The notes beneath the pieces were generated by a model. The model worked only from the letters and a program-made list of their open reading frames with translations. It did no database searches and was not told where the DNA came from. A stretch of 64,000 nt of DNA, taken from an uncultured Eubacteriales bacterium. GTDB taxonomy: Bacteria > Bacillota > Clostridia > Oscillospirales > Oscillospiraceae. The position numbers and the translations under genes were made by a program. Shown piece by piece: positions 44,295-55,400 of the stretch. Where the stretch lies: positions 1 through 64,000 of the forward strand of contig UREY01000006.1 in the NCBI GenBank assembly GCA_900546915.1, written 5' to 3'. Position 1 is the first letter of the stretch; each line of letters starts with the position of its first letter.

Positions 44295-44330
44295 ATGGGG
44301 GCGCGCTGCTAAAGCAACGCGCGCCCCCAT
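44295..44330. repeat. 12-bp perfect inverted repeat upstream of rep
   Basis: ATGGGGGCGCGC at 44295-44306 is complementary to 44319-44330, with further pairing of TGCT/AGCA inside. It is very stable and may belong to the replication origin or attenuate transcription into rep. The rest of 44331-44575 shows no gene. Confidence 0.75.
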
Positions 44331-44575
44331 CCTGAGTGATTCGATGCGGATGGGGAGCCCCAGCAACCAACCGACCCTGCAGCAAATCGGAAGTGCCGAG
44401 ACGGCATACAAGGCGAGCCGGTGAGACCCACCCGGTACCGACAGCCGACGGGAAGCCGGAAGCGCCGGAAGGAGTGCCTACAAAGGCCTACAGCGGTTCA
44501 AGACGGCGCGGACCGTTCCAAGAGGTGCACAGCACACCAAGAGTTGCGGTAACATGCCTGCGGGCATAGGCTGTT

Positions 44576-44791
44576 CTACTGAGACCGCCCGGAAGGAAGG
44601 GGAGGCTCCCGGAAGTCAATGGTTAAAATCTCAGGAAGCTGACCCCAAGCAGAAGAAAGCAGCTGATGGTATGTAAACCACAATTCAGAGCAACGGTCAA
44701 TGCAGACATCTTCAGCGGCAGACAGCAGCAAAGCAAAGTCATACAGGCACTCAGAATCGGTCTGACCAATGTGCAAAAGACGCTCCTCCAT
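44576..44791 (-). CDS. Small element-encoded protein of unknown function
   Basis: This 71-residue open frame has a strong ribosome binding site (GAGGAGGTGAG) and a well-placed promoter at 44847-44875, so it is probably expressed. The sequence is acidic to neutral, has Cys and Trp residues (LYDFALLLSAAEDVCIDRC) and no recognised motif. It is divergent from the XRE gene and upstream of the origin and rep. By position it may be a copy-control protein or an excisionase, but it has no basic HTH look, so this is only a positional guess. Confidence 0.6.
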   Translation of the reverse strand: MEERLLHIGQTDSECLYDFALLLSAAEDVCIDRCSELWFTYHQLLSSAWGQLPEILTIDFREPPLPSGRSQ

Positions 44792-44846
44792 AAACTCACC
44801 TCCTCATCTGTAATGTATTTCTTGATTTTTTGTAATGCGTAGCCTT

Positions 44847-44875
44847 ATTTTACTACGGCTAAACACGAAATTCAA
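44847..44875 (-). promoter_or_regulatory. Leftward promoter of the element operon
   Basis: Reading leftward, TTGAAT (44875-44870) and TAAAAT (44852-44847) lie 17 bases apart. An inverted repeat TAGCC/GGCTA (44841-44862) covers the -10 box and is a plausible operator for the XRE protein. Confidence 0.6.
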
Positions 44876-44956
44876 GTTTGCCTTACCAAAAAATAAGAGT
44901 TTCTCTAATTTGCACAAATATAGAACATGAAAACTAGGAATTTTGTCAAAGAAAGC

Positions 44957-44985
44957 TTGATTTATAAGGCAACACATGATAACAT
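44957..44985 (+). promoter_or_regulatory. Rightward promoter of the XRE regulator gene
   Basis: TTGATT at 44957-44962 and TAACAT at 44980-44985 lie 17 bases apart, 24 bases before the ATG, with AAGGAGGGG between. Confidence 0.45.
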
Positions 44986-45009
44986 AGGCCCAAAAAGGAG
45001 GGGAATGCA

Positions 45010-45429
45010 ATGCAAAACCTACCCCACAACTTTGCCTCGACAATACACCCCTATTTCGAAGAGCCATATTCAGCAGAAAAAAGAAAACAACTCTTAGGGA
45101 AGAGACTGCTTGAATTAAGAAAAAACTACCATCTTACGCAGAAGGAAGTAAGCGATATCATCGGCATAACTGCACAGACGTACAGCGGTTATGAAAAAGG
45201 GAAATTCGAACCATCGGTTGAAACGCTTATACGTCTGTCATATCTATACAATACGAGTATGGACTATCTGACAACGAAGTACGATAACCCCAACGTACCG
45301 GAAAGCGAAATTGAAGAAATGGTAAAAACCTATGACCCTGAAAATGTTAGGAATATAGAGGAGCGGCTAGCTTTAATGGACGCTGAAATTAAAGAACTGA
45401 GACGCCGGATACAAGAACACAAGAAATAA
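45010..45429 (+). CDS. XRE family HTH regulator of the element
   Basis: The 139-residue protein contains a Cro/C1-type helix-turn-helix at about residues 28-85 (LRKNYHLTQKEVSDIIGITA, then QTYSGYEKGKFEPSVETLIR). A charged C-terminal coiled-coil-like tail (EERLALMDAEIKELRRRI) probably mediates dimerisation. It is transcribed away from the rep-int genes, as a repressor of a prophage or ICE usually is. It has a strong ribosome binding site AAGGAGGGG. Its TAA stop ends within the first bases of the right direct repeat, whose hairpin serves as its terminator. Confidence 0.9.
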   Translation: MQNLPHNFASTIHPYFEEPYSAEKRKQLLGKRLLELRKNYHLTQKEVSDIIGITAQTYSGYEKGKFEPSVETLIRLSYLYNTSMDYLTTKYDNPNVPESEIEEMVKTYDPENVRNIEERLALMDAEIKELRRRIQEHKK

Positions 45430-45433
45430 AATA

Positions 45434-45476
45434 CCCCTGAGTCGGCCGAAAAGAGCTGACTCAGGGGAAGTTTTTT
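45434..45476 (+). terminator. Terminator of the XRE gene in the right repeat
   Basis: A ten-base perfect stem (CCCCTGAGTC and complement) is followed by AAGTTTTTT, five bases after the XRE stop. Confidence 0.75.
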
Positions 45477-45580
45477 GCAGTCGAAAATGATAAACGCGGC
45501 TTCCAAATGTCGTCAAAATGAACAAAAGGAGCAATCAGAACATTTTGCAGAGAGAAAGGGGAGAAAAGCCGCAGAAATAA

Positions 45581-45608
45581 GAAAAAGCGCCACTTTTACA
45601 AGTGGCGC
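45581..45608 (-). terminator. Terminator of tRNA-Val
   Basis: On the minus strand GCGCCACTT pairs with AAGTGGCGC across a short loop and is followed by TTTTTC, a few bases after the encoded CCA. Confidence 0.8.
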
Positions 45609-45613
45609 ATACC

Positions 45614-45689
45614 TGGTGGACGATAACGGACTCGAACCGCTGACCCTTCGCACGTCAAGCGAATGCTCTACCAGCTGAGCTAATCGTCC
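45614..45689 (-). tRNA. tRNA-Val (anticodon GAC)
   Basis: The 76 bases fold as a full cloverleaf on the minus strand. The acceptor stem is GGACGAT/ATCGTCC, the D arm GCTC/GAGC, and the anticodon stem TTCGC/GCGAA with loop TTGACGT, giving anticodon GAC. The T arm loop is TTCGAGT, followed by discriminator A and an encoded CCA. A near-consensus promoter and a terminator flank it. It is the integration target of the element to its left, whose repeat restores the 3' 47 bases. Confidence 0.97.
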
Positions 45690-45703
45690 AGAGCACGTTG
45701 CCT

Positions 45704-45732
45704 ATTATAGCGCCCGCGGCGTAATTTGTCAA
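45704..45732 (-). promoter_or_regulatory. Promoter of tRNA-Val
   Basis: Reading leftward, a perfect TTGACA (45732-45727) and a perfect TATAAT (45709-45704) lie 17 bases apart, 15 bases before the mature 5' end. The stretch 45733-46001 has no gene. Confidence 0.85.
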
Positions 45733-46001
45733 GAGGGGAGGATGCTTTTTTCCCAACAATATGGAGCGGCAATTTGTGATACGCGGCGGCTTCCGTAGAA
45801 GCAAGCGGTGAGATCGTGGTACGCATATTTCTCTCAATTTTAGTTTTTCCCACGATTCCAATTCTGTTTTCCCAGAATTGCTGTGATCATGCGACCGATC
45901 CGATTTCTCGATCGGACATTTCCTATTCTTATCACCGGCGGGCGCCACCGGCTTTTGTCTTTTTCATTTATATGTTTGCCGTTTCCGGACTGCTTTTCCG
46001 G

Positions 46002-46030
46002 TTGACTTTTCCTATTCCGGGGGATATAAT
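46002..46030 (+). promoter_or_regulatory. Promoter of cobalamin riboswitch 1
   Basis: TTGACT at 46002-46007 and TATAAT at 46025-46030 lie 17 bases apart. The same TTGACTTTTC start occurs in the promoter of riboswitch 2. Confidence 0.75.
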
Positions 46031-46049
46031 GACAGAAAAGAAAAGTGAA

Positions 46050-46235
46050 TCGGTTTCAGTGCTGCCTGGATTCCTTCGGGGCCAGGTGGAGAATAGAGAA
46101 CCGGGTGCAAATCCCGGGCGGTACCGCCACTGTAAACGCGGAGGCTGCATACGTGACGAAAGTCGGTCATTGGGGAACTCCCTGAGAAGGCTGTATGTGC
46201 GCTGTGGATGCGTGAGTCAGGAGAACTGCTGAAGC
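46050..46235 (+). promoter_or_regulatory. Cobalamin riboswitch 1
   Basis: The RNA has the conserved parts of the B12 aptamer: AGAATAGAGAACCGGGTGCAA-type P3-P4 entry (abridged), CCGCCACTGT, GAAAGTCGGTCATTGGG, GAGAAGGC and the B12 box AGTCAGGAGAACTGC at 46215-46229. An intrinsic terminator at 46297-46337 is the likely expression platform, so cobalamin should switch the downstream giant surface-protein gene off. Confidence 0.95.
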
Positions 46236-46296
46236 TTTCTTTCCCGTCAGGCCTTTGCGCGTACAAGGTTTGGCGCGATTTGTATGTGGAAAAGCG

Positions 46297-46337
46297 GCCA
46301 CGACAATGGGACTTTGGTTCGATTGTCGTGGCTTTTT
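46297..46337 (+). terminator. Expression-platform terminator of riboswitch 1
   Basis: GCCACGACAAT at 46297-46307 pairs with 46322-46332, followed by TTTTT. It lies between the aptamer and the start codon at 46423. Confidence 0.8.
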
Positions 46338-46422
46338 GCATGTACAGTCTGTGACTCGAAAGATCTTCCCTGGCAGAACTTGCCGCATTTGCTTTTCTAA
46401 AAAATTTTTGGAGGAACGAGTC

Positions 46423-49400
46423 ATGCAAAAGAGAATCGTCAGTATGCTTTTGGTTCTGGTCATGGTCCTGGGCATACTACCCGCCCCAGCTTATGCGGTG
46501 GGCGGAGAATCTCACATTTCGGTTCTGGATTCTGCTCCGGCTGCCGCAGAGGTGCCCGCCGGAGAAATCTATGAACTGGATTTGTCTACCGTCTTTTCCG
46601 ACGGAGAGGGACACTCCCTAACCTACGCCTTCAGCGGCGGCGATTTCGGGGAACACACGAAAATTACGGACGGTAGGCTGTATTTCTCCGTCAGCGAACC
46701 GGGCGATTACACGCTGGTCGTTACGGCTACCTGCACGGCAGGCTCCACCGCCAGTCACACCGTGGCAGTTACCGTGACGGAGGCGGATTCCGGTAGCTCT
46801 GCGCAGTATGACTATGATGAGACGCCTGCCGCCTCTGTGACCGTCTACGTCACCATCTCCAACGATGGAAAGCCCCTTCTGAGTAACGGCGGCGGGAGTG
46901 TTGTAATGGCCAATTTGGAGGTTACGGTACCCTATTTCGACCTGGGCCTTTACGGTTTGGATGCTTATTACCGTTACCACACGGAAAACGGACAGGGCGC
47001 TTATGTAGACAACGTGATTGTAGCCCGTCCCACCGCACTGCACCTGTACATCTATCTTTTGGAGCGGTATTACATGGGACTGGACGAGTCCGAGTGCTGC
47101 CGGGGTACTTCCGGCGTTCTGAATTATTCTGAGAATACTGCTGTTCGTTACTTTGACGGCACGCTGGCGTATAATAGCGGGTCGCTGAAGGCGGCAGACT
47201 TTTCAGGCAGTCCCACCAGCTTTTTTATGAATAATTTCTGGGGGCACGACCTGAACCTGAAGTATTACCGCAATCACATGTATCCCCTGATGAGCCCGGG
47301 CTGGGGCTCTACTGCGGACTACATTCTGCTGTCCGACGGGGACGCCATCGACATCGGCCTGTTCACCGATTGGGGCTTCTATCTGGAGGGCGAGTTCTGC
47401 TGCTTTGACCGCGATGTCTACACCGGGGAGCCGGGGGATACCCTAGCGGTCGGGCTCCGGCGCTGGAACGCGGAGAGCAGTGAGCTGGAGGCCTATGCCG
47501 GTCTGGATGTGGCGCTGTACAACTCCAAGTGGGAAAAAGTCCAGGATTTGGCAGATGGTGAAACCAATACCGGCGCGGACATCCGCATTACCCTGCCCCA
47601 GACGCCCGGCGTTTATTACCTCCTGGGCATGGATGTCAATGCAGGCACAGCGGACGCGGTGAACGCTCCGGCTGCGGCTCGAATTGAAGTGGCCGGTGAG
47701 GCGGCTCCGGAGGAAGGCTATCTGTCGCAATTGGCTCTGTCCCAGCTGCGGCAGGTGAACGTCAACGGCACGGCAAAGGAATTTCCCATGGACCCTGCCT
47801 TTGCCGCTTCGGAGCATACATACACGGTATGGGTACCGGACAACCAAACCGGTACCTATGCCTGGGCCACCCTGTCGGAGGCCGCTCCGGAGGGCTCCGA
47901 AATCACGGCCAAGTGGAATCATACCAGCGGCGCAGCCAAGACGGCGGCGATTACCTCCGGCTCGTCTTACGGGCAATTTCTCAGCGGCCTGCTTTCCGCC
48001 GGTGAGACCGGCGGCGACGTGACCCTGGAGGTGGGGGCCGGGGAGGACCTCCAGTCCTACCTGCTTCATATTCTGCGCACGCCCACCCTGTCTGACCTGT
48101 CTTTGAAGGATGAGAACGGCGATGCGGTCCGGCTGAACGAGACCTTTGGGGCGGAGACGACGGCTTACACAGCCAGTACCACGGCCGATGAGCTGACGGC
48201 CTTGGCCGAGCCCTATGAACCGGGGTACACAGTGACCTACAATGGAAGCGAAAGCGGCGTGATTCCCCTTTCCGACGGGGAAAATACCGTCGTCATTGTA
48301 GTAAAAAACACGGCTGGCTACGAAAAGAGCTATACCTTGACGGTCAACAAGGTTGCTTCTATTTCCGTCACGTTTTCGGTGACGCCGGCGGACGCCACGG
48401 TGAATCTTCAGGACAGCTTCGGCGACCGGATTTGGCCGGTGAATGGGGCCTATTCCCTGTTGGCCGGCGCCGATTACAGCTACACCGTCACCAAAAACGG
48501 CTATATCGGCCAGAAGAACAGCTTCCAGCTGACCCAGTCCGGCGTTGTGGAAATTGCGCTGGAGCAGGCGCCTGCCAACGAGTCCATAGATGAGACCATC
48601 TATGCCCAGTGGGGCAGCTTCCGGGGAGAAAACAACCTGGGCATTACGGAGGCGAGAACTCCCTATGACCCGGAGGAGGCGGAGCTGCTGTGGGCTGCGC
48701 GGTACGGCTCCGGCTGGTCCTCCGCGCCCGGTTCCCCCATCCTGGTGGACGGGGATATTGTGACGTACATCGGCAGCACCATCAAGCGGCTGGACCGGAA
48801 CACCGGCGAGATTGTCGCGGAGGGAACCATGGCAGGTTCCTCCAGCTTCTCCATCGTTCCGGCCACCTATGCTGCGGGAATGATTTTTGTGGGCCTGTCC
48901 AACGGAAGAATCCAGGCCTTCAACGCGGAGACCCTGGAGTCCCTGTGGCTTTATACCGATCCTCTGGGCGGTCAGCCCAACTGTCCCATTACCTATCAGG
49001 ACGGATATATCTATGCGGGCTTCTGGAATAACGAAACCAGGGACGCCAACTTTGTCTGCCTGTCCGTGACGGACGAGGACCCCACCGCAACGGAGGAAAG
49101 CAAAATCTCCACCTGGAGCTACACCAGAGCCGGCGGCTTCTACTGGGCCGGCGCCTACGCCACAGAGCAGTTTGTTCTGGTGGGGACGGATGACGGCCAG
49201 AGCGGCTACAGCTCCGAGTCCGCCAGCTTATTGGTTTTCGACCGGCTGACCGGCGCGCTGCTGGACTCCCAGGACGGCATCCGGGGAGATATCCGGTCCA
49301 ATGTCTCCTATGATCCCGATTCCGACCGGGTGTTTTTCACGTCCAAGGGCGGCGTTCTGTGCAACGCCAAGATCGACTGGACCACCGGTGAAATTCTGGA

Positions 49401-52400
49401 TTTCCAGCAGGTGGTTTTAAAGGATTCCAAGGGCAACGATTATGCCATGTCCACCTGCACGCCTTCGGTGTACAACGGACGGATCTACCTGGGCGTGGCC
49501 GGTACCAGCCAGTTTGGAGATTTTTCCGGACACGGCATCTCCGTTTTCGACCTGAATGAGGACGGCACGATGGTCAACGCCTATGTCTATGACATCAAGG
49601 GCTACCCCCAGACCTCTGCCATGGTCTCTACGGCCTATGCCGACGAGCAGGAGGGGTATGTATACATTTACCTGCCCTACAACTCCACGCCCGGCGGGGT
49701 TTCCGTGTTGAAAGACAGAAAGGGCCAGACCGAGCCCATCACCACCACAGACGAGGGCTACAGCGAGGTCTTTACCCCCCTGTCCCCGCTGAGCCAGTAT
49801 TGCATTTGCTCTACCATTGCCGATGAGTACGGCACGATTTATTACAAAAACGACTCCTGCTACATGATGGCCGTCACCTCTCAGATTCTGTCCATTGAAG
49901 TCACGCAGGCGCCCACCGCCTGGACCCAGAATGAGGACGGAACCTGGACGGCCGAGGGCCTGAAGGTGGCTGCCAATCTGAAAAATGGCCTTCAGCGGGA
50001 CGTGACGGATTATGTGACGGTGGCGGAGAGCCGGGATGCGGACAATTTAATTGTCAGCTACACCTATGGCTTCGACAGCGCCAATTACGGCCTTAAGACC
50101 CTGACCACAGAGATTCCGAAGCCTGTGGAGGCTCCCGAGGAGACCCAGGCGGTCATCCGCCTCAGCACCTCCGGCCAGACTGCACAGCTCTATGCCATTG
50201 TCGATGGCGTGGAGGAGCAGACCGACCTGCTGTCCGGCGTGACCCAGGAAAACAGCACTTACACGCTGGACCTGCTTACCGGCGAGTACCGCCTGTACGC
50301 CTACGATGCCGCCGGCAATTGCAACGGCTCCATGAAGCTGGTGGTGACGCGAGAGGGCGAGCCCACCGGACTGGGCGACTATGCCGAGCGGAACCATTTC
50401 TTTGTCCTGACCGCCTCCGGCATCTACGCAACCAACCGGGATGCGGAGGGCAATCTCTGGGTGGACGGCACGGACTATACCGTGACCGGCTCCGCTACCA
50501 ACCAGGCGAAGACCTTCGACCGGGAGTCCACCTTCGGCGTGGACAGCAACGGCCGTAAGAGCATGCTGTGCCTGGAGGGCGACTCGGTGACGCTGACCTA
50601 CCGGCCCGACGAGACGCTGCATCCTACCTTCATGGACACGGTTCTGACCAGGACCCTGAACGCCAGCTACAGCTATTTCAGCACCGCCATTGCCGAGGGC
50701 GTTCTGGTGAACTTTGTGGTTCCGAAGGACGCCACGGTGGATGCGGGCCGGTTCCACACCTACTACGTGTATGACTTCTATGAGCTGTACAGCAGCGACC
50801 TGACCGCCGAGGATACCGACACCTACACCTACCGCGTCCCCAAGGGAACCCAGTGCTTCTACCGGGTGCAGCATGAGGACGGCGTCACCTACTGGAATTA
50901 CGCGTCCTGGGGCGCTGAGTCCACGGTAACCGTCTCCGCCCAGGATCTCTATCTGGACGATACAGATTTCACGCCTGCCACCATTTACCGCTATGAGCAA
51001 AATGTGTACGACCTGGCGGATATCTATGTGAATGTCAATGAAAAAGGTTACATGGATCTGGACGTGGGGGAGACTTATGAGCTGAATGTCTTCCGGAACT
51101 GGATGTCTGTGGAGAGCTTCATCAATTCCAAGGTGGGTCTGCCGGATATGCACTATCAGGTGATCGACCCGGAGGGAAATCCCAGTGACGTTCTGACCAT
51201 TGCGCCCAATGAGAAAAACAGCTCCGTAGCCACCGTCACGGCCAATCGGGAGGGCACCGCCATCATCCTGGTGACCTATGACGCCATGACGCATATGCAA
51301 GGTATGAGCAATACCGCTTCCAAACGGTTCTCCGCCATCTGGCCGGAAAATACCGGTGTGATTGTGGTGACGGTGGGGGCAGACGGCTCTGCCATCCAAA
51401 CCAATATGACCATAAACGAAGGGATGAACGCCGCCATAGAAAAGCTGGCGGAGGACGCCCTGGATGCCGAGCACGATCCGTTGTTCTATGTGGGGGAAGA
51501 GGGCGCGAGCTACACCTTCACGCCGGAGAGCGGCTGCACCGTCACCGTCAACCGCCCGGTGCTGGGGACCCGGACCGTGAGCTATGCGGGCTTTACGGAC
51601 GACGGCGTTTCCGTCGGGGAAGACGGCGCCGTTACACTGACCGGATTGACTGCGGGCCGGAATATCGTCCGGGTGGAAAAGGACGGCCTCGCTACCTATC
51701 AGATCATCACGGCCAAGCAGGTGAGCTATGAGCTCCAGGACGCCGACGGCAACAAGCTGGAGCGCGTCAAAGCAGGAGATACGGTGAAAATTCAATTTAC
51801 CGGGCTGACAAACCCCGCAGAGAAGATGTCCGGCAACTACAATTTTAACGCCAACCTGTATTATGTGGGAGAAGACGGAACCAAGTTCGGCGACGGAACC
51901 GGCGGAATCGGCGTATATGATTTCAACGGGAACCCCGCCCGCCAGACGCGCACCATTACCATTCCCCAGTACTGGACGGAAGATACCTATACGCTGTCCG
52001 GAGGCGCCATTCGGCTGGGCGGCTTCGGCAGTCCTGCCGGCGCGCACCGCTCCACCACCTACGCCAAAGGTCTGAATCAGAACTTTACGGCCCGAAGCGT
52101 GAAGATTTTCTTGGGCCGGCTGCCGGAGATCACGATTGAACTGGAGCATACGGACTTTATCAGCGGCGCCTTAAGCTTCCAGGATGAGACGGGCAGCGCC
52201 GTTGCCCGCACGGACCTGACGGTAACCCTGACCGATGAGGCGGGCAATGTGCTTACAGTAGACGAGGACGGCGCCTTCCTTGCCCTGGAGGGAACGTATC
52301 AGTATACCGCCATGGGTACGGGCTATGAATATGTCTATGGGACCGTCTCCGTCACGGAGGAGGGGGAAAATTCCTTCGTGATTTCCATGAAGACCGCCGC

Positions 52401-55400
52401 AGAAAATGCCTGGGACGGCGCGACGGAAACCGAGCCTGCGCAGGACGGCGACGGGGTTTATCAAATTACGTGCGGCGCTGAGCTGGCGTGGTTTACCCGG
52501 CAGAGCCAGTCCGGCGCGGCAGTCACCGGCGTTTTGTGCAACGACATTGATCTGGCCCACTATCCCTGGACCTATCAGGGCGGCTCCGGAAGCAACGCCA
52601 CCATTTTGGACGGCCAGGGGCACGAGATTGTCTCCTTAAATTCCTCCGTCGGCCTGTTCTATTACCTGAATACCGGTTCTGAACTGAGAAATCTGACGGT
52701 TCGCGGACGGGTCGACGCCCAAAATAATGCCGGCGGCATTGTATATTATTTCAGAGGCAATGTCATAGAGCATGTGGAGAGCTATGTGGATGTCACGGTC
52801 CGTTCCACCACGACCAGAGGCGGCGGTGGCATTGTGTACGCCCTGGGAAGCGGCGCCATCCGAAACTGCGCCAACCACGGCGACGTTTCGTCCACCTATT
52901 CCTCCGGCGGCGTCGTGGGGAGTATCATGGGCTGGGATGTGACAATTGAAAACTGCTACAATACCGGCGATATTTCCAGCACCGGGTCCTATGCCGGCGG
53001 TATTGTGGGCGACACAGGCTACAACCAGCGGATCCTCAATTGCTACAACACCGGTCGGGTTTCCGGCAATCAGTACGTCGGCGGCCTTGTGGGCGACCTT
53101 CGGGGCGGCACGACCGGCAGCGCCCAGTACCAGGGCCCCGCTACCTTGACCAACGGCTATAACGTGGGCGAGGTGACCGGCACCGGCAGCAGCATGGACC
53201 ATGTGGCCAATATCGCCGGCCGGGTGAGAAGCGCAGAGATGGTTTCCTGCTATTATTTGGATACGGCTTCGGTGGGCGACGAAAAGGCAGAGGCAGTGTC
53301 GGAAGAGGCGCTGCGCGCTTTGGAGCTGGGAGACGCCTTCGGCCTGACCTGCCACGGCTATCCGGCTCTGAAATGGCAGACGAATGTGACCTTCCACACC
53401 CTGGAAAACGGCGTGGTCACGGCGCCTACCTGTACGGAGCGGGGCTATACCACCTATGTCTGCCCCACCTGCGGCGAGACGGTATATACCCAGTACACGG
53501 ACGCCCTGGGCCACACGGAGGATGTGGATCGGACCGTGGTGTATCAGATGTATCGGGAGTGCGTCTGCGCGGTCTGTGGGGAGACCTATCGGATTTGGAA
53601 CGACGTGCGCCTGAGCTACATCGACTTCCAGTACCACAAGGAGGGAATCCTCAACGCCGCTTGGAGCGATGAGGGCGATGATCCCTGGAGCTATCAGGAA
53701 AAGACCCAGCGTCTGGAAAGCGCCAACGCCGGCAAGGCAAATTCCGTCTCCACCACCAAGCTGACGGTGACGCTGCAGTGGCCTGCCGCCGTGTCCTTCC
53801 AGTACGGCGTCTCTTCCGAGAAGGACTGTGACCTGCTCAAGATCACCATGGAGACCAACGGGCAGACCGAGACCATTGCCGACGGCATCAGCGGCGAGGA
53901 ACAGGGCGCCTTCGCCCGGGAGCTGGAGGCCGGCGTTTACGTCTTTACCTTCTCCTATGAAAAAGACCCCGGCGTCGACGACGGCCGGGACGTGGGCTGG
54001 ATCAGCGACCTGAAAATCCAGCAGCCCGACCATGATCTCCATGGTCAAATTGTGGACGAAGCTTATCTGAAGACCCCTGCGGACTGCGAGAACCCGGCGG
54101 AATACTATTACGTCTGTCTGGGCTGCGGCGAAGTCAGTGAGGAGAGCTACAGCAGCGGCGCGCCTCTGGGCCATAGCTTTACGGAGACGACCGTGTTGCC
54201 TTCCTGCACCGAGGACGGCTATACGCAGCACCAATGCACCCGCTGCAGCTACAATTACCGGGATGCCTTTGTGGAAAAAACCGGGCACAGCTATACGTCT
54301 CAGGTGACGGCTCCCACCTGCACCACCGCCGGCTATACCACCCACACCTGCTCGGTTTGCGGTCACAGCTCCGTCAGCGACGTGGTAGAGGCCCTGGGTC
54401 ATGACTTTGAGGACGTGGTGACGGCGCCGACTCACGACAAGATGGGCTATACCACCCACACCTGCAAGAGCTGCGGAATCAGCTATGTAGACGGCTATAC
54501 CGATGCGCTGGGCCACAGCTATACCCGGTCTGTAACCCAGGAGCCTACCTGTACCGAAGAGGGCGTGATGACCTTCACCTGCGACTGCGGCGCCGGCTAC
54601 ACGGAGCCCATCCCCGTGACGGAGCACGCTTGGCAGGCGGCGGTAACGGAGCCCACCTGCGAGGACATGGGCTACACCACCTACACCTGCGCGCATTGCG
54701 GCTGTTCTTATATCAGCGACCTGCAGAATTCCTTGGGACACAGCTATGTTTTGCAGAATGTGAAGGAAGCCACCTGTACCGAAGCGGGGTACACCGGCGA
54801 CCTGATCTGCACGGTTTGCGGGGATGTCAAGAGCCGGGGTGAGGCGGTTGCAGCCCTGGGCCATCACTACGGACCGTGGACTGTGACCCAGGAAGCGGAT
54901 TGCTTCACCGACGGCAGCCGGGAGCACACCTGCTCGGTCTGCGGATTTGTGGAGCAGGAAGGGATCGCGGCAAATTCCGACAACTGCCCCTCCGGCGAGT
55001 ATACGGATCTGCGCACCGGCGCCTGGTACCACGAAGCCGTGGACTTTGTCCTGGCCTCCGGCTACATGACCGGCGTGGGAGGCGGACGTTTCGCCCCGGA
55101 TCAGAGCTTGACCCGTGGTCAGCTGATCACGATTCTGTACCGGATGGCCGGCGCCCCGGCGGTGAGCGGCCGGATGCCCTTTGCAGACGTGTCGGAGGAA
55201 CGGTTCTACTACGATGCAATTCTCTGGGCGGCGCAAAACGGCGTTGCCAACGGCGTGGGCGAGGGGAGATTTGCCCCCAATGCCAAGCTGACCCGAGAGC
55301 AAATGGTCACCTTCCTGGCTCGCTACGCCGAGACGCAGGGAGTGGATGTGACGGCCTCCGGCAATCTGGCAGACTTTTCTGACGCCTCCCGGGTGTCGGA

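Larger units (their letters stand above)
41904..45660. mobile_element. Small integrative element in tRNA-Val, Rep_trans plus tyrosine integrase
   Basis: The element is bounded by perfect 233-bp direct repeats (41904-42136 and 45428-45660). The right copy contains the 3' 47 bases of an intact tRNA-Val(GAC) gene and the left copy contains the displaced 3' fragment. Inside lie a tyrosine integrase, a replication initiator of the rolling-circle type, a small unknown gene and a divergent XRE regulator, with two large inverted repeats and a candidate nick site. No relaxase of conjugative type or transfer genes are present. It therefore looks like an integrated rolling-circle plasmid or a minimal mobilisable element of about 3.5 kb unit length. 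Confidence 0.88.
45428..45660. repeat. Right 233-bp direct repeat (attR side)
   Basis: Identical to 41904-42136. It completes the functional tRNA-Val gene and contains its terminator. Confidence 0.92.

Noticed and set aside
45475..45678. Small plus-strand protein frame repeated at 41951 and 45475
   Set aside because: The frame lies wholly in the attachment repeat and runs antisense through tRNA-Val; it has no independent coding evidence.
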